DNA of 64,000 bases, taken from NCBI RefSeq assembly GCF_001886615.1, contig NZ_CP018139.1:2480001-2544000 (forward strand). Direction: 5' to 3'. This document shows positions 21,187 to 29,263 of the stretch, one piece after another (position 1 is the stretch's first letter; the number at the start of each line of letters is the position of its first letter). The stretch comes from Halomonas aestuarii (GTDB taxonomy: Bacteria; Pseudomonadota; Gammaproteobacteria; Pseudomonadales; Halomonadaceae). A program made the translations under genes and the position numbers. The notes beneath the pieces are model-generated. The model had not been told where the DNA came from. It ran no database searches and saw only the letters and a program-made list of their open reading frames with translations.

Positions 21187-23385
21187 ATGAATTTTGAGAT
21201 AGATTTTGTCCTGCCGCACTGGCTCTACTGGTCGGTGTTGCTGTTGCTGCCGCTGGTGGTGATGTTCTTCGTCGACCGCAGCTTCCGTCGTGGGGGCCAC
21301 ATCGACGGCGGTGACACCGCCGAGGTGCCCGCCGGCGAGGAGGTCGAGGTCGGCTACCAGCCTCCCGGCAACCTGTTCACTGCCATCGTCGACCGCATTT
21401 CCGGGTTCTCCGGCCGCTACGTGGCCTACTGGGCACTGATCGCACCCTTCGCTTTCGCCTACGAAGTGCTCGTCCGCTACGCCTTCAACTCGCCGACCAA
21501 CTGGGTGCATGAGTCCATGACCCTGATGTTCGGCATGCAGTACCTGATCGCGGGGGCCTATGCCCTGCGCGAGGGCGGTCATGTCCGCGTGGACATCCTG
21601 TATCAGCGTGCCAAGCCCCTGAACAAGGCGGCGCTGGACCTGACCACCTCGGTGTTCTTCTTCATCTTCACCGTCGCGCTGATGGTCACCGGCTGGAAGT
21701 TTTTCTCCCAGTCCGTGAGCGATGCGTACTTCTTCGGCTCCAGCTACGCCAACGAGACCTCCTTCACCGAGTGGGCCATCCAGTTCTACCCGGTCAAGTT
21801 CATGCTCTTCTTCGGGGCCCTGCTGCTGCTGTTCCAGGGCTTCGGCCAGCTGGTCCGCGACTTCCAGTCGTTGTGCCATCACTGGCGCCTCCACGAGGGC
21901 GCCCGAAACTTTGCCCGTGTGCTGCTGACCATCGCCGTCGTGCTGGCGGCCTGGACGATCTTCGAGATGGTCAACGTCGCGGTGACCGACTACGACAGCC
22001 TGGCGGGAAGCATCGAGAACAGCCTCGGTTCCGTCGGCATCGGCGCCCTGACGCTGGTGATGTTCGGCTCGCTGATGGTGGTGCTGGTGGCGGGCCTGCC
22101 GCTGGCCTTCGTCACCGGTGGCCTCGGCGTGGTCTTCCTCTACCTGGTGGGCGACCAGGCGATGCTGAACCTGATGCCGTCGCGCATCTTCCCGATGATG
22201 ACCAACTACCAGCTCTCGGCCATCCCGCTGTTCATCTTCATGGCCTCGGTGCTGGAGAAGGCCGGCATCATCGAGGAGCTGTTCGATGTCGTCTACAAGT
22301 GGATGGGCGGCCTCAAGGCGGGCCTGGCCATCGCCACCGTCATCGCCTCCACCCTGCTGGCCGCCATGGTCGGCGTCATCGGCGCCGCGGTGGTGACCAT
22401 GGGCCTGATCGCCCTGCCGGCGATGCTCAAGCGCAACTACGACCCGGAGATCGCCATCGGCTCGATCATGGCAGGCGGTACCCTGGGCATCCTGATCCCG
22501 CCGTCGATCCTGGCGATCATCTATGGCGTCATCGCCCAGCAGTCGGTGGGTGAGCTCTACCTCGGCTCGCTGATCCCGGGCCTGATGCTGGCCTTCATGT
22601 ACGGCTTCTACTGCTGGCTGCGCGGTACCCTGAACGTCAACATGGCGCCTCCGATGCCGGTCGAGGACCGGGTCGACATGAAGGAGAAGCTGCGTCTGCT
22701 GCGCAACATGCTGGCGCCGATCATCCTGGTGGTCCTGGTGCTCGGCATCATCTTCACCGGCATCGCGACGCCCGTGGAGGCGGCCGGCATCGGCACCTTC
22801 GGTTCCCTGATCGTGGCCGCCATGCACCGTCGCCTGACCTGGCCGAACCTGCATGCGGCCTGCATGACCACCCTGGTGGCCTCGGCGATGGTGATGTGGA
22901 TCATCTTCGGCGCCAGCATCTTCGTCGGCTTCTACATCCTGCAGGGCGGTCAGCAGTTCGTGCAGGAGCTGATCTCCGGCGCAGGCCTCGGTCCCTATGC
23001 GGTCCTGGCCCTGATGATGGTGCTGCTGGTGGCGCTGGGCATGTTCCTCGACTGGGTCGGCATCCTGCTGCTGGCCGTGCCGATCTTCGTGCCCCTGATC
23101 CAGGGACTGAGCTTCACCGGCGTGTTTGGCCTGCCCGGGGTCGACCCGGCCGATGTCTCGCTGTGGTTCGGCGTCATCTACCTGGTGAACATGCAGATGT
23201 CCTTCTTGAGCCCGCCGTTCGGCTATGCGCTGTTCTACATCAAGGGGGTGTGCCCGCCGCACATCACCATGGCGCAGATCTTCAAGTCGTCCTTCCCGTT
23301 CCTGGGGATCCAGGCGCTGGGCCTGCTGCTGGTCATCCTGTTCCCGGCCCTGGTGACCTGGCTGCCCAACCTGGCCTATGGCTAG
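21187..23385 (+). CDS. Fused TRAP transporter permease (DctQ-DctM)
   Basis: 732-aa sodium-coupled permease with both TRAP membrane subunits in one chain. Residues about 1-245 form the small Q-type domain (four helices, with W-V-H-E-S-M-T-L and G-G-H-V-R-V-D). Residues about 280-730 form the M-type elevator domain, with I-L-I-P-P-S-I and two pseudo-symmetric halves. A fused QM arrangement is also known from the sialic acid carrier SiaQM. An intergenic hairpin separates it from the receptor gene. Specificity is set by that receptor, probably organic acids. Confidence 0.92.
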   Translation: MNFEIDFVLPHWLYWSVLLLLPLVVMFFVDRSFRRGGHIDGGDTAEVPAGEEVEVGYQPPGNLFTAIVDRISGFSGRYVAYWALIAPFAFAYEVLVRYAFNSPTNWVHESMTLMFGMQYLIAGAYALREGGHVRVDILYQRAKPLNKAALDLTTSVFFFIFTVALMVTGWKFFSQSVSDAYFFGSSYANETSFTEWAIQFYPVKFMLFFGALLLLFQGFGQLVRDFQSLCHHWRLHEGARNFARVLLTIAVVLAAWTIFEMVNVAVTDYDSLAGSIENSLGSVGIGALTLVMFGSLMVVLVAGLPLAFVTGGLGVVFLYLVGDQAMLNLMPSRIFPMMTNYQLSAIPLFIFMASVLEKAGIIEELFDVVYKWMGGLKAGLAIATVIASTLLAAMVGVIGAAVVTMGLIALPAMLKRNYDPEIAIGSIMAGGTLGILIPPSILAIIYGVIAQQSVGELYLGSLIPGLMLAFMYGFYCWLRGTLNVNMAPPMPVEDRVDMKEKLRLLRNMLAPIILVVLVLGIIFTGIATPVEAAGIGTFGSLIVAAMHRRLTWPNLHAACMTTLVASAMVMWIIFGASIFVGFYILQGGQQFVQELISGAGLGPYAVLALMMVLLVALGMFLDWVGILLLAVPIFVPLIQGLSFTGVFGLPGVDPADVSLWFGVIYLVNMQMSFLSPPFGYALFYIKGVCPPHITMAQIFKSSFPFLGIQALGLLLVILFPALVTWLPNLAYG

Positions 23386-23410
23386 GAGGCGGTCGGGACT
23401 GCCACAATGC

Positions 23411-23441
23411 ACGACGCTCCCCTCGGGGAGCGTCGTCTTTT
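23411..23441 (+). terminator. Rho-independent terminator after the TRAP operon
   Basis: Twelve-base complementary arms (23411-23422 and 23425-23436) followed by CTTTTC. Confidence 0.9.
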
Positions 23442-23524
23442 CAAACCGTTACACGACAAACCTGAACCCTCGACGCGATGGCTCGTCTGATCGGGGGCAC
23501 ACTCAAGACATTCTGGAGGTATTC

Positions 23525-23941
23525 ATGCAACGGATGACTGCACTGTTCTCGGCCGCGCTGCTCTCTCTCGGCCTCGCCGCCACCCAGGCACAGGCCCAGC
23601 AGGACGAGGCTGCGGCCAACAACGCGGAACAGGCGCAGGCCACCGCGCCGGCTCAGGACTTCTCCGATTCCCAGCTTCAGCAGTTCGCCGATGCATCCAA
23701 GGAGATCGCCGTGATCTCCCAGGAGTACACCAAGCAGCTGCAGGCCGCGGAAGGCGAGCAGGCCCAGGAGGACGTGCGCAAGGAAGCCAACGACGAGATG
23801 GTCAAGGCCGTCCAGGACAGCGGTCTCGAGGTGGATACCTTCAACGCCATCGGCCAGGCCATCCAGCAGGACCCGGAGCTGATGCAGCGCGTGCAGGAAA
23901 TGGCCAAGGCCAGCACCGCCAGCGAGGGCGAGAACTCCTAA
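23525..23941 (+). CDS. DUF4168-type secreted protein
   Basis: 138-aa protein with a Sec signal peptide (M-Q-R-M-T-A-L-F-S-A-A-L, cleaved near A-Q-A-Q). It is rich in Gln, Ala and Glu, with a helical C-terminal half containing L-Q-Q-F-A-D-A-S-K-E-I and F-N-A-I-G-Q-A-I-Q-Q-D-P-E-L, the pattern of DUF4168 proteins. A TGGAGGT Shine-Dalgarno precedes the ATG. Monocistronic, bounded by terminators. Periplasmic; role unknown. Confidence 0.8.
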   Translation: MQRMTALFSAALLSLGLAATQAQAQQDEAAANNAEQAQATAPAQDFSDSQLQQFADASKEIAVISQEYTKQLQAAEGEQAQEDVRKEANDEMVKAVQDSGLEVDTFNAIGQAIQQDPELMQRVQEMAKASTASEGENS

Positions 23942-23982
23942 GCCGAGTCTCCCCGCACGCGGCCGATCCGTCGGCCATCGAC

Positions 23983-24017
23983 AGGCCACCCCGTGGATGA
24001 AACGGGGTGGCCTTTTT
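23983..24017 (+). terminator. Rho-independent terminator after the DUF4168 gene
   Basis: AGGCCACCCCGT (23983-23994) pairs with ACGGGGTGGCCT (24002-24013) and runs into five T residues. Confidence 0.93.
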
Positions 24018-24133
24018 CGTGTCGGGCCGGATCCCGGCAGGCGTACCGGGGGGAGCGGGGGCGCCGTCCGCCTTTACAGCACCGGAAGGCCCCCGCAGAC
24101 TGGTCCCATGCCCACCGCTCGGGAGTCATGGAC

Positions 24134-26038
24134 ATGGACGTGGAACTGCTGGAGATTCGCCACCACATGGGGCGGTTTCCCCCCTTCGACCGGATCTCGG
24201 ACGAGCTGCTCGACGAGCTGGCCAGTCAGGTGGACGTGGCCTATTTCAAGGCCGGCAGCGACATCCTGGTGCTCGACCAGGAGGTTCACGACCTCTGCTA
24301 CATCCGCAGCGGGGCGGTGGAGGTCTATCGCCGCGGCGGCGAGCTCTACAACCGCCTGGGTGAGGGCGACATCTTCGGCCACTTCAGCCTGCTGCGAAAC
24401 CGCCGGGTCCGCTTTCCTGCCCGGGCCATGGAAGACACCCTGATCTACTTCATTCCCGAGTCGGTCTTCTACCAGCTCTGCGAGGCCGATGCGCACTTCG
24501 CCGACTTCGTGGAGGTGGAGCGCCCGCGGCTCGAGTCGACGGTGGAACAGGACAAGAAGCAGAACGACATGATGATCACCCGGGTCCGCAAGCTGCTGAC
24601 CCGCTACCCCCTGATGCTGGAGGCCAGCACCACCGTCCAGGAGGCCGCCCGGCAGATCACCGAGGCCCAGGCCTCGGCGGTGCTGGTGCTCGATGCGCCG
24701 AGCGACACCCCGCGCTATACCTTCCGCGACAGCGAGGGGCGCGCCTGGCAGGTCACGGGCATCCTCACCGACAGCGACTTCCGCAAGCAGGTGGTGGCCG
24801 CTGGGCGCCCCGCCGACACCCCGATAGGGGAGGTGACCGGTCATCGCCTGGTCGCCGTCCAGTCCGACGAGTCGGTCCATGAGGCCATGCTCTGCATGCT
24901 GCGCAACAACATCCATCACCTGCCGGTCATGCACCGTCGCTCACCGGTCGGCATCGTCCACCTCTCTGACATCATCCGCTATGAGACCCACTCGAGCCTC
25001 TACCTGGTCAGCAACATCTTCCACCAGTCCAGCGTCGAAGGCCTCGCCCGCTTGACCCCCGACGTACAGGAGGCCTTCGTCCGCCTGGTCGAGGAGGGCG
25101 CCGATTCGCGGATGGTCGGCAGCGCGCTCTCCACCATTGGACGGAGCCTGTCGCGGCGCCTGCTGGAGCTGGCCGAGGCGGAGCTGGGGCCGCCGCCGGT
25201 GCCCTACTGCCTGATGGCGCTAGGCTCCATGGCCCGCAACGAGCAGTCCATCGTCACCGACCAGGACAATGCCCTGGTGCTCTCCGACGACTTCGACCCC
25301 GCGCTTCACGACGACTATTTCCTCACCCTGGCCCGGCGGCTCAGCGATGGCCTGGCCGCCTGCGGCTATCCCTACTGCAAGGGCGACATCATGGCCACCA
25401 ACCCGCGGTGGCGTCAGCCGCTCGCGGTCTGGAAACGCTACTTCCATGACTGGATCCAGGCGCCCACCCCGGAGCGGCTGCTGCACAGCTCGATCTTCTT
25501 CGACCTGGACACCGTCTTCGGCGACAACCCGCTCGTCGAGGAGCTCCAGGACCTGATCGCCGAGCAGGCGCCCAAGCATCCGCTCTTCCTGGCAGCCATG
25601 GCGCGCAACGCCGTGAACCGCACCCCGCCACTGGGCTTCTTCCGCACCTTCGTGATGGAGAAGGACGGCAAGCACAACAACTCCATCAACCTGAAGCGCC
25701 GGGGCACCGCGCCCATGGTCGACCTGATCCGTATCCATGCCCTGGCCTGTGGTTCACGGGCCCAGAACAGCTTCGACCGCCTGGATGACATCGACCGCAC
25801 CCAGCTGCTGGCCCCGGGGGTCAGCGACCGGCTGCGCTATGCCCTCGAGTTCCTCAGCATGTCGCGCATCCGCCACCAGATGATCGACCTCCAGCACGAG
25901 CAGGTGCCGGACAACAACATCGAACCGGAGAACGTCTCCAATACCGAGCGCCATAACCTCAAGGATGCCTTCCAGGTGCTGAGCAACGCCCAGAAATTCC
26001 TCAAGTTCCGCTATCCCATGCCGTCGCGGTCACGCTGA
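24134..26038 (+). CDS. cNMP-binding / CBS-pair / DUF294 nucleotidyltransferase-like protein
   Basis: 634-aa cytoplasmic signalling protein. The N-terminal cyclic-nucleotide-binding domain (about 15-130) has L-G-E-G-D-I-F-G-H-F-S-L. A CBS pair follows (about 150-270, with T-D-S-D-F-R-K-Q-V and H-L-P-V-M-H). A nucleotidyltransferase-like domain (about 300-440) has A-L-G-S-M-A-R-N-E-Q and T-D-Q-D-N-A-L-V; a helical C-terminal DUF294_C domain ends the chain. ATG 24134 is preferred to 24128 for spacing from GGGAG. It is one base from the exonuclease gene; this pair recurs near acetate-uptake genes in pseudomonads, as I recall. GlnD-like signal transduction is suspected but unproven. Confidence 0.88.
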   Translation: MDVELLEIRHHMGRFPPFDRISDELLDELASQVDVAYFKAGSDILVLDQEVHDLCYIRSGAVEVYRRGGELYNRLGEGDIFGHFSLLRNRRVRFPARAMEDTLIYFIPESVFYQLCEADAHFADFVEVERPRLESTVEQDKKQNDMMITRVRKLLTRYPLMLEASTTVQEAARQITEAQASAVLVLDAPSDTPRYTFRDSEGRAWQVTGILTDSDFRKQVVAAGRPADTPIGEVTGHRLVAVQSDESVHEAMLCMLRNNIHHLPVMHRRSPVGIVHLSDIIRYETHSSLYLVSNIFHQSSVEGLARLTPDVQEAFVRLVEEGADSRMVGSALSTIGRSLSRRLLELAEAELGPPPVPYCLMALGSMARNEQSIVTDQDNALVLSDDFDPALHDDYFLTLARRLSDGLAACGYPYCKGDIMATNPRWRQPLAVWKRYFHDWIQAPTPERLLHSSIFFDLDTVFGDNPLVEELQDLIAEQAPKHPLFLAAMARNAVNRTPPLGFFRTFVMEKDGKHNNSINLKRRGTAPMVDLIRIHALACGSRAQNSFDRLDDIDRTQLLAPGVSDRLRYALEFLSMSRIRHQMIDLQHEQVPDNNIEPENVSNTERHNLKDAFQVLSNAQKFLKFRYPMPSRSR

Positions 26039-26039
26039 G

Positions 26040-26762
26040 ATGCGCCTTCCCCGACGCAGGCGGCCGGCGGGGCCGAGCTGGCCCGAGTTCCTGGCGCGCC
26101 GGGCCGAGCTCGCCCAGGACCCGCCGCTGGCGGGGTTCTTCGCCGCCGGGACCATGGCGCCCGAGACCCCCATTGGCGAGGTGCCCATGGTCGCCCTGGA
26201 CATGGAGACCACCGGCCTCGACGAGCGTCGCCATGCCATCGTCAGCATCGGCCTGGTGCCCTTCACCCTGGGGCGCATCCGGCTCGCCGAGCGGCGCTAC
26301 TGGGTGCTGAGGCCCCCGCGGCCGCTGGAGGCGAAGTCGGTGGCCTTCCATCACATCACCCACTCCGACATCGCCCATGCCCCGGACCTCGACGAGATCC
26401 TCGACGAGCTGCTGGAGGCCCTGGCGGGGCGGCTGGTGGTGGTGCACTTCCGGCACATCGAGCGCCCCTTCCTGGATGCCGCCGTGCAGGCGCGACGAGG
26501 GGAGGGGCTGCTGTTCCCGGTCATCGACACCATGTCGCTGGAGGCCCGCTGGCACCGCCAGTCACCGCTGGCGCGCTTCAGGCGCTGGATCGGCCGGCCC
26601 CCGGCCTCCATCCGCCTCTATGACAGCCGGGCGCGCTACGGCCTGCCGGTCTACTCGGGCCACCACGCCCTGATTGATGCCCTGGCCACCGCCGAGCTGC
26701 TGCAGGCGCAGGTGGCCACGCACTTCAGCCTCGAGACCCCGGTGGGTGAGCTCTGGACCTGA
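26040..26762 (+). CDS. DEDDh 3'-5' exonuclease (DnaQ-like)
   Basis: 240-aa exonuclease of the DNA polymerase III epsilon type. Exo I is A-L-D-M-E-T-T-G-L-D (Asp/Glu metal ligands) at about residues 52-61, then H-F-R-H-I-E-R-P-F-L-D for Exo II and H-H-A-L-I-D-A-L-A-T-A for the Exo III histidine and aspartate. It lacks polymerase or beta-clamp modules. It is tightly coupled to the preceding cNMP/CBS gene, suggesting a shared nucleotide-linked function. Substrate unknown. Confidence 0.88.
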   Translation: MRLPRRRRPAGPSWPEFLARRAELAQDPPLAGFFAAGTMAPETPIGEVPMVALDMETTGLDERRHAIVSIGLVPFTLGRIRLAERRYWVLRPPRPLEAKSVAFHHITHSDIAHAPDLDEILDELLEALAGRLVVVHFRHIERPFLDAAVQARRGEGLLFPVIDTMSLEARWHRQSPLARFRRWIGRPPASIRLYDSRARYGLPVYSGHHALIDALATAELLQAQVATHFSLETPVGELWT

Positions 26763-26795
26763 CGGCCCCGCGAGGATCGTGAGGAGCAGACACGA

Positions 26796-26821
26796 GAAAG
26801 GCGGCCCGCAGGCCGCCTTTC
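26796..26821. terminator. Bidirectional terminator between exonuclease and BCCT genes
   Basis: GAAAGGCGGCC (26796-26806), loop CGCA, GGCCGCCTTTC (26811-26821). Convergent genes flank it. A near-identical hairpin lies at 29198-29221 after the second BCCT gene. Confidence 0.85.
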
Positions 26822-26863
26822 TGTTGCTGGCCGACGCCTGTGGCGCCGGGAAGAAGGTTGCCG

Positions 26864-28537
26864 CTACTTGGCGCGTGGCTCGCTCATCAGGCCCTTGACG
26901 ATGGCGTAGCAGCCCACCAGCAGCACCAGGGTGAAGGGCAGGCCGGTGGTCAGGGCGGCCGTCTGCAGGGCGCTGAGACCGCCGCCGAGCAGCAGCGCGA
27001 TGGCGAGGGCACCCTCGATCAGCGCCCAGAAGATACGCTGCGGCTTGGGCGCATCGACCTTGCCACCGGCGGTGATGGAGTCGATCACCAGGGAGCCGGA
27101 GTCGGAGGATGTGACGAAGAACACGATCACCAGCACGATCCCGACGAAGGAGGTGATGGTGGTCAGCGGCAGGTACTCCAGCATGGTGAACAGCTGCAGC
27201 TCCAGGGCGGCATCCTGCACCTTGGTGATGCCCTGGTTGACCACCTGGTCGATGGCCGTGGTGCCGAAGGCGGTCATCCACACTACCGAGGCCATCGACG
27301 GCACCAGCAGCACGGCGATCAGGAACTCGCGCACGGTGCGGCCGCGGCTGACGCGGGCGATGAACATGCCGACGAAGGGCGACCAGGCGATCCACCAGGC
27401 CCAGTAGAAGGCCGTCCAGCCCTGGCTGAAGTTGGCGTCCTCGCGCCCGAAGGGCATGGAGAGCGCCGGAAGGTGCGTCACGTAGCCGACCAGGCTATCG
27501 AGCACGCCGGTGGCGATCATCAGCGTCGGTCCGACGGCGATCACGAAGGCCAGCAGCAGGAAGGCCAGCACCATGTTGATCTGGGAGAGGCGCTGCACGC
27601 CCTTGTCCACCCCCAGCAGGATCGAGCCCAGCGCGACCACGGTGATGCCCATGATCAGCAGGATCAAGGTGGTGTTGGTGTCGGGAAGGCCGAACAGGTA
27701 GTGAAGCCCGGCGGAGGCCTGGGTGGCACCGATGCCGAGCGAAGTGGTCAGGCCGAACAGGGTGGCGAAGACCGCCAGGATGTCGATCAGGTGGCCTGGC
27801 CAGCCCCAGACACGCTCCCCCAGGATCGGGTAGAAGATCGAGCGCATGGTCAGCGGCAGGCCCTTGTTGAAGGCGAAGATCGCCAGCGACAGGCCGACGA
27901 TGGCATAGGCGCCCCAGGGGTGAAGCCCCCAGTGGAAGATGGTGGCGGCCATGGAGAGGTCGATGGCGCCGGCCTGGTCGCCCGCGGCGGCCCCCAGCGG
28001 CGCCCAGTCGGTCCGCACCCCGTTCTCCACGGTGGTGCCGGCGATGGAGGTGCCGTAGTGCGTCAGGGGCTCCGATACGCCATAGAACATCAGCCCGATG
28101 CCCATGCCCGCGGCGAACAGCATGGCGAACCAGCCGAGATAGCTGAACTCCGGCCTGGCGTTGGCGCCGCCGATGCGCACCCTGCCCATCGGCGTGAAGA
28201 TCAGCACGATCGCCAGGATCACGAAGACGTTGGCGCCGAGCAGGAAGACCCAGCTCAGCTTGGTGGTGAGGAAGTTGAATATGCTGTTGAAGATCGGCTC
28301 CAGCTGATCCTGGAGGGCCAGCGTGCCGATCACGAACAGCAGGATCACCAGTGAGGAGACGACGAAGACCTTGCCGTGAAGGTCGACATCGATCCCCAGG
28401 GGCGAGGCGGTGATGTTGTCCTGTCCGATCACGTAATCGGTTTCGATCAGGTTGGCCGCACCCTCGGGCGCTGGAATGCCCTCGGTGCCGGTATTGTCCG
28501 GCGCCTGGGGCTTGCCGTCATCGTGTTTGTTAGCCAC
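26864..28537 (-). CDS. BCCT-family osmolyte transporter, copy 1
   Basis: 557-aa secondary transporter with twelve membrane segments. G-M-G-I-G at about residues 144-148 matches the sodium-coupled betaine carrier BetP; choline carriers have Asp at the fifth position, so glycine betaine or a related solute is likely. The conserved W-T-A-F-Y-W-A-W-W-I-A-W-S-P-F segment lines the substrate path. A hydrophilic N-tail of about 55 residues precedes helix 1. Translation starts at GTG (G-T-G-G-C-T-A-A-C), as in copy 2. It lies 44 bp downstream of a usp gene and probably shares its transcript. Confidence 0.93.
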   Translation of the reverse strand: MANKHDDGKPQAPDNTGTEGIPAPEGAANLIETDYVIGQDNITASPLGIDVDLHGKVFVVSSLVILLFVIGTLALQDQLEPIFNSIFNFLTTKLSWVFLLGANVFVILAIVLIFTPMGRVRIGGANARPEFSYLGWFAMLFAAGMGIGLMFYGVSEPLTHYGTSIAGTTVENGVRTDWAPLGAAAGDQAGAIDLSMAATIFHWGLHPWGAYAIVGLSLAIFAFNKGLPLTMRSIFYPILGERVWGWPGHLIDILAVFATLFGLTTSLGIGATQASAGLHYLFGLPDTNTTLILLIMGITVVALGSILLGVDKGVQRLSQINMVLAFLLLAFVIAVGPTLMIATGVLDSLVGYVTHLPALSMPFGREDANFSQGWTAFYWAWWIAWSPFVGMFIARVSRGRTVREFLIAVLLVPSMASVVWMTAFGTTAIDQVVNQGITKVQDAALELQLFTMLEYLPLTTITSFVGIVLVIVFFVTSSDSGSLVIDSITAGGKVDAPKPQRIFWALIEGALAIALLLGGGLSALQTAALTTGLPFTLVLLVGCYAIVKGLMSEPRAK

Positions 28538-28581
28538 TAGACGTCTCCCTTGCGGTTATCGGTGAGTAAAGCGTTCCTGAG

Positions 28582-29010
28582 TCACTTTCCGGCGGAGGGC
28601 CTCACGAGGAAGATCGAAGCCTTGGTGTGGGTGGCCACCTTGCCCCCATGGGAGGGAATCACCGCATCCGCATGCTTGGGCGGATGGGTCGGCATGATGA
28701 CGAGATCGGCGCCGACGTCGTCGATCGCCTTGATCAGGGTGTTGTCCAGGTCCGCGATGGGGTCCGGACTGACGATGGTCTTGCTGCTGACCGGCTGGCC
28801 GTGGATCTCGCCCCGCTCCTTGGCGAAGGCCTCGAGCTTCTGAGCGTACTCCTCGGGCGTGTGCGCCACGCTTCCCGGCGTGCTGGCCGTGACGCCGACG
28901 TAGCACACTTCGGCCTCGTAGTGCCGGGCCAGATCGGCGGCTGCCTGCAGCGACGGCTCGATCAGGTCCAGGTGCGCCAGGTCGACTGGCACCATGATCT
29001 TCTTGAACAT
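28582..29010 (-). CDS. Universal stress protein, copy 1
   Basis: 142-aa UspA-fold protein starting M-F-K-K-I-M-V-P-V-D-L-A-H. The usual C-terminal G-x2-G-x9-G-S/T ATP motif is replaced by a shortened S-H-G-G-K-V-A-T-H-T, so nucleotide binding is uncertain. An AAGGAGG Shine-Dalgarno precedes the ATG. It is the promoter-proximal gene of a usp-BCCT pair. By analogy with TeaD, the Usp partner of the ectoine TRAP importer in Halomonas elongata, it may modulate the adjacent transporter; that is inferred. Confidence 0.9.
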   Translation of the reverse strand: MFKKIMVPVDLAHLDLIEPSLQAAADLARHYEAEVCYVGVTASTPGSVAHTPEEYAQKLEAFAKERGEIHGQPVSSKTIVSPDPIADLDNTLIKAIDDVGADLVIMPTHPPKHADAVIPSHGGKVATHTKASIFLVRPSAGK

Positions 29011-29097
29011 GCCTGCGCCTCCTTGTTTGCTAAGGATGATGCTTAAGACGGTGTTCTGGATGGTGTTGCGACGGTTTCATTGTGGCCGCTTGTTCTC

Positions 29098-29122
29098 GAA
29101 ACACCAGACCGGGTTTCAACGG
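29098..29122 (-). promoter_or_regulatory. Conserved element upstream of usp copy 1
   Basis: The minus strand reads CCGTTGAAA, four variable bases, GTCTGGTGTTTC. The same block is found before usp copy 2 although most of the surrounding leader has diverged, so it is probably part of the promoter (TTGAAA as -35) or an osmotic-response site. Confidence 0.5.
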
Positions 29123-29197
29123 CACGGCTCTTTTGTTGGACGCGAATTGTACATGCTATCGAGCCCAGGTGCAGATGTTGCCGGATCCGGACACGAA

Positions 29198-29221
29198 GAA
29201 GGCGGCCCGCAGGCCGCCTTC
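29198..29221 (-). terminator. Terminator after BCCT copy 2
   Basis: GAAGGCGGCC (29198-29207), loop CGCA, GGCCGCCTTC (29212-29221); duplicate of the hairpin at 26796-26821. Confidence 0.8.
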
Positions 29222-29263
29222 CTTTTGCTGACCGACGCCGGTGGCGCCGGGTTGAGGTTGCCG

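Noticed and set aside
21022..23412. 796-codon minus-strand frame opposite the TRAP permease
   Set aside because: His/Gln/Asp-rich antisense artefact of a membrane protein gene; no start signal.
26840..28354. 504-codon plus-strand frame opposite BCCT copy 1
   Set aside because: Mirror-type low-complexity frame; real gene is on the minus strand with clear family motifs.
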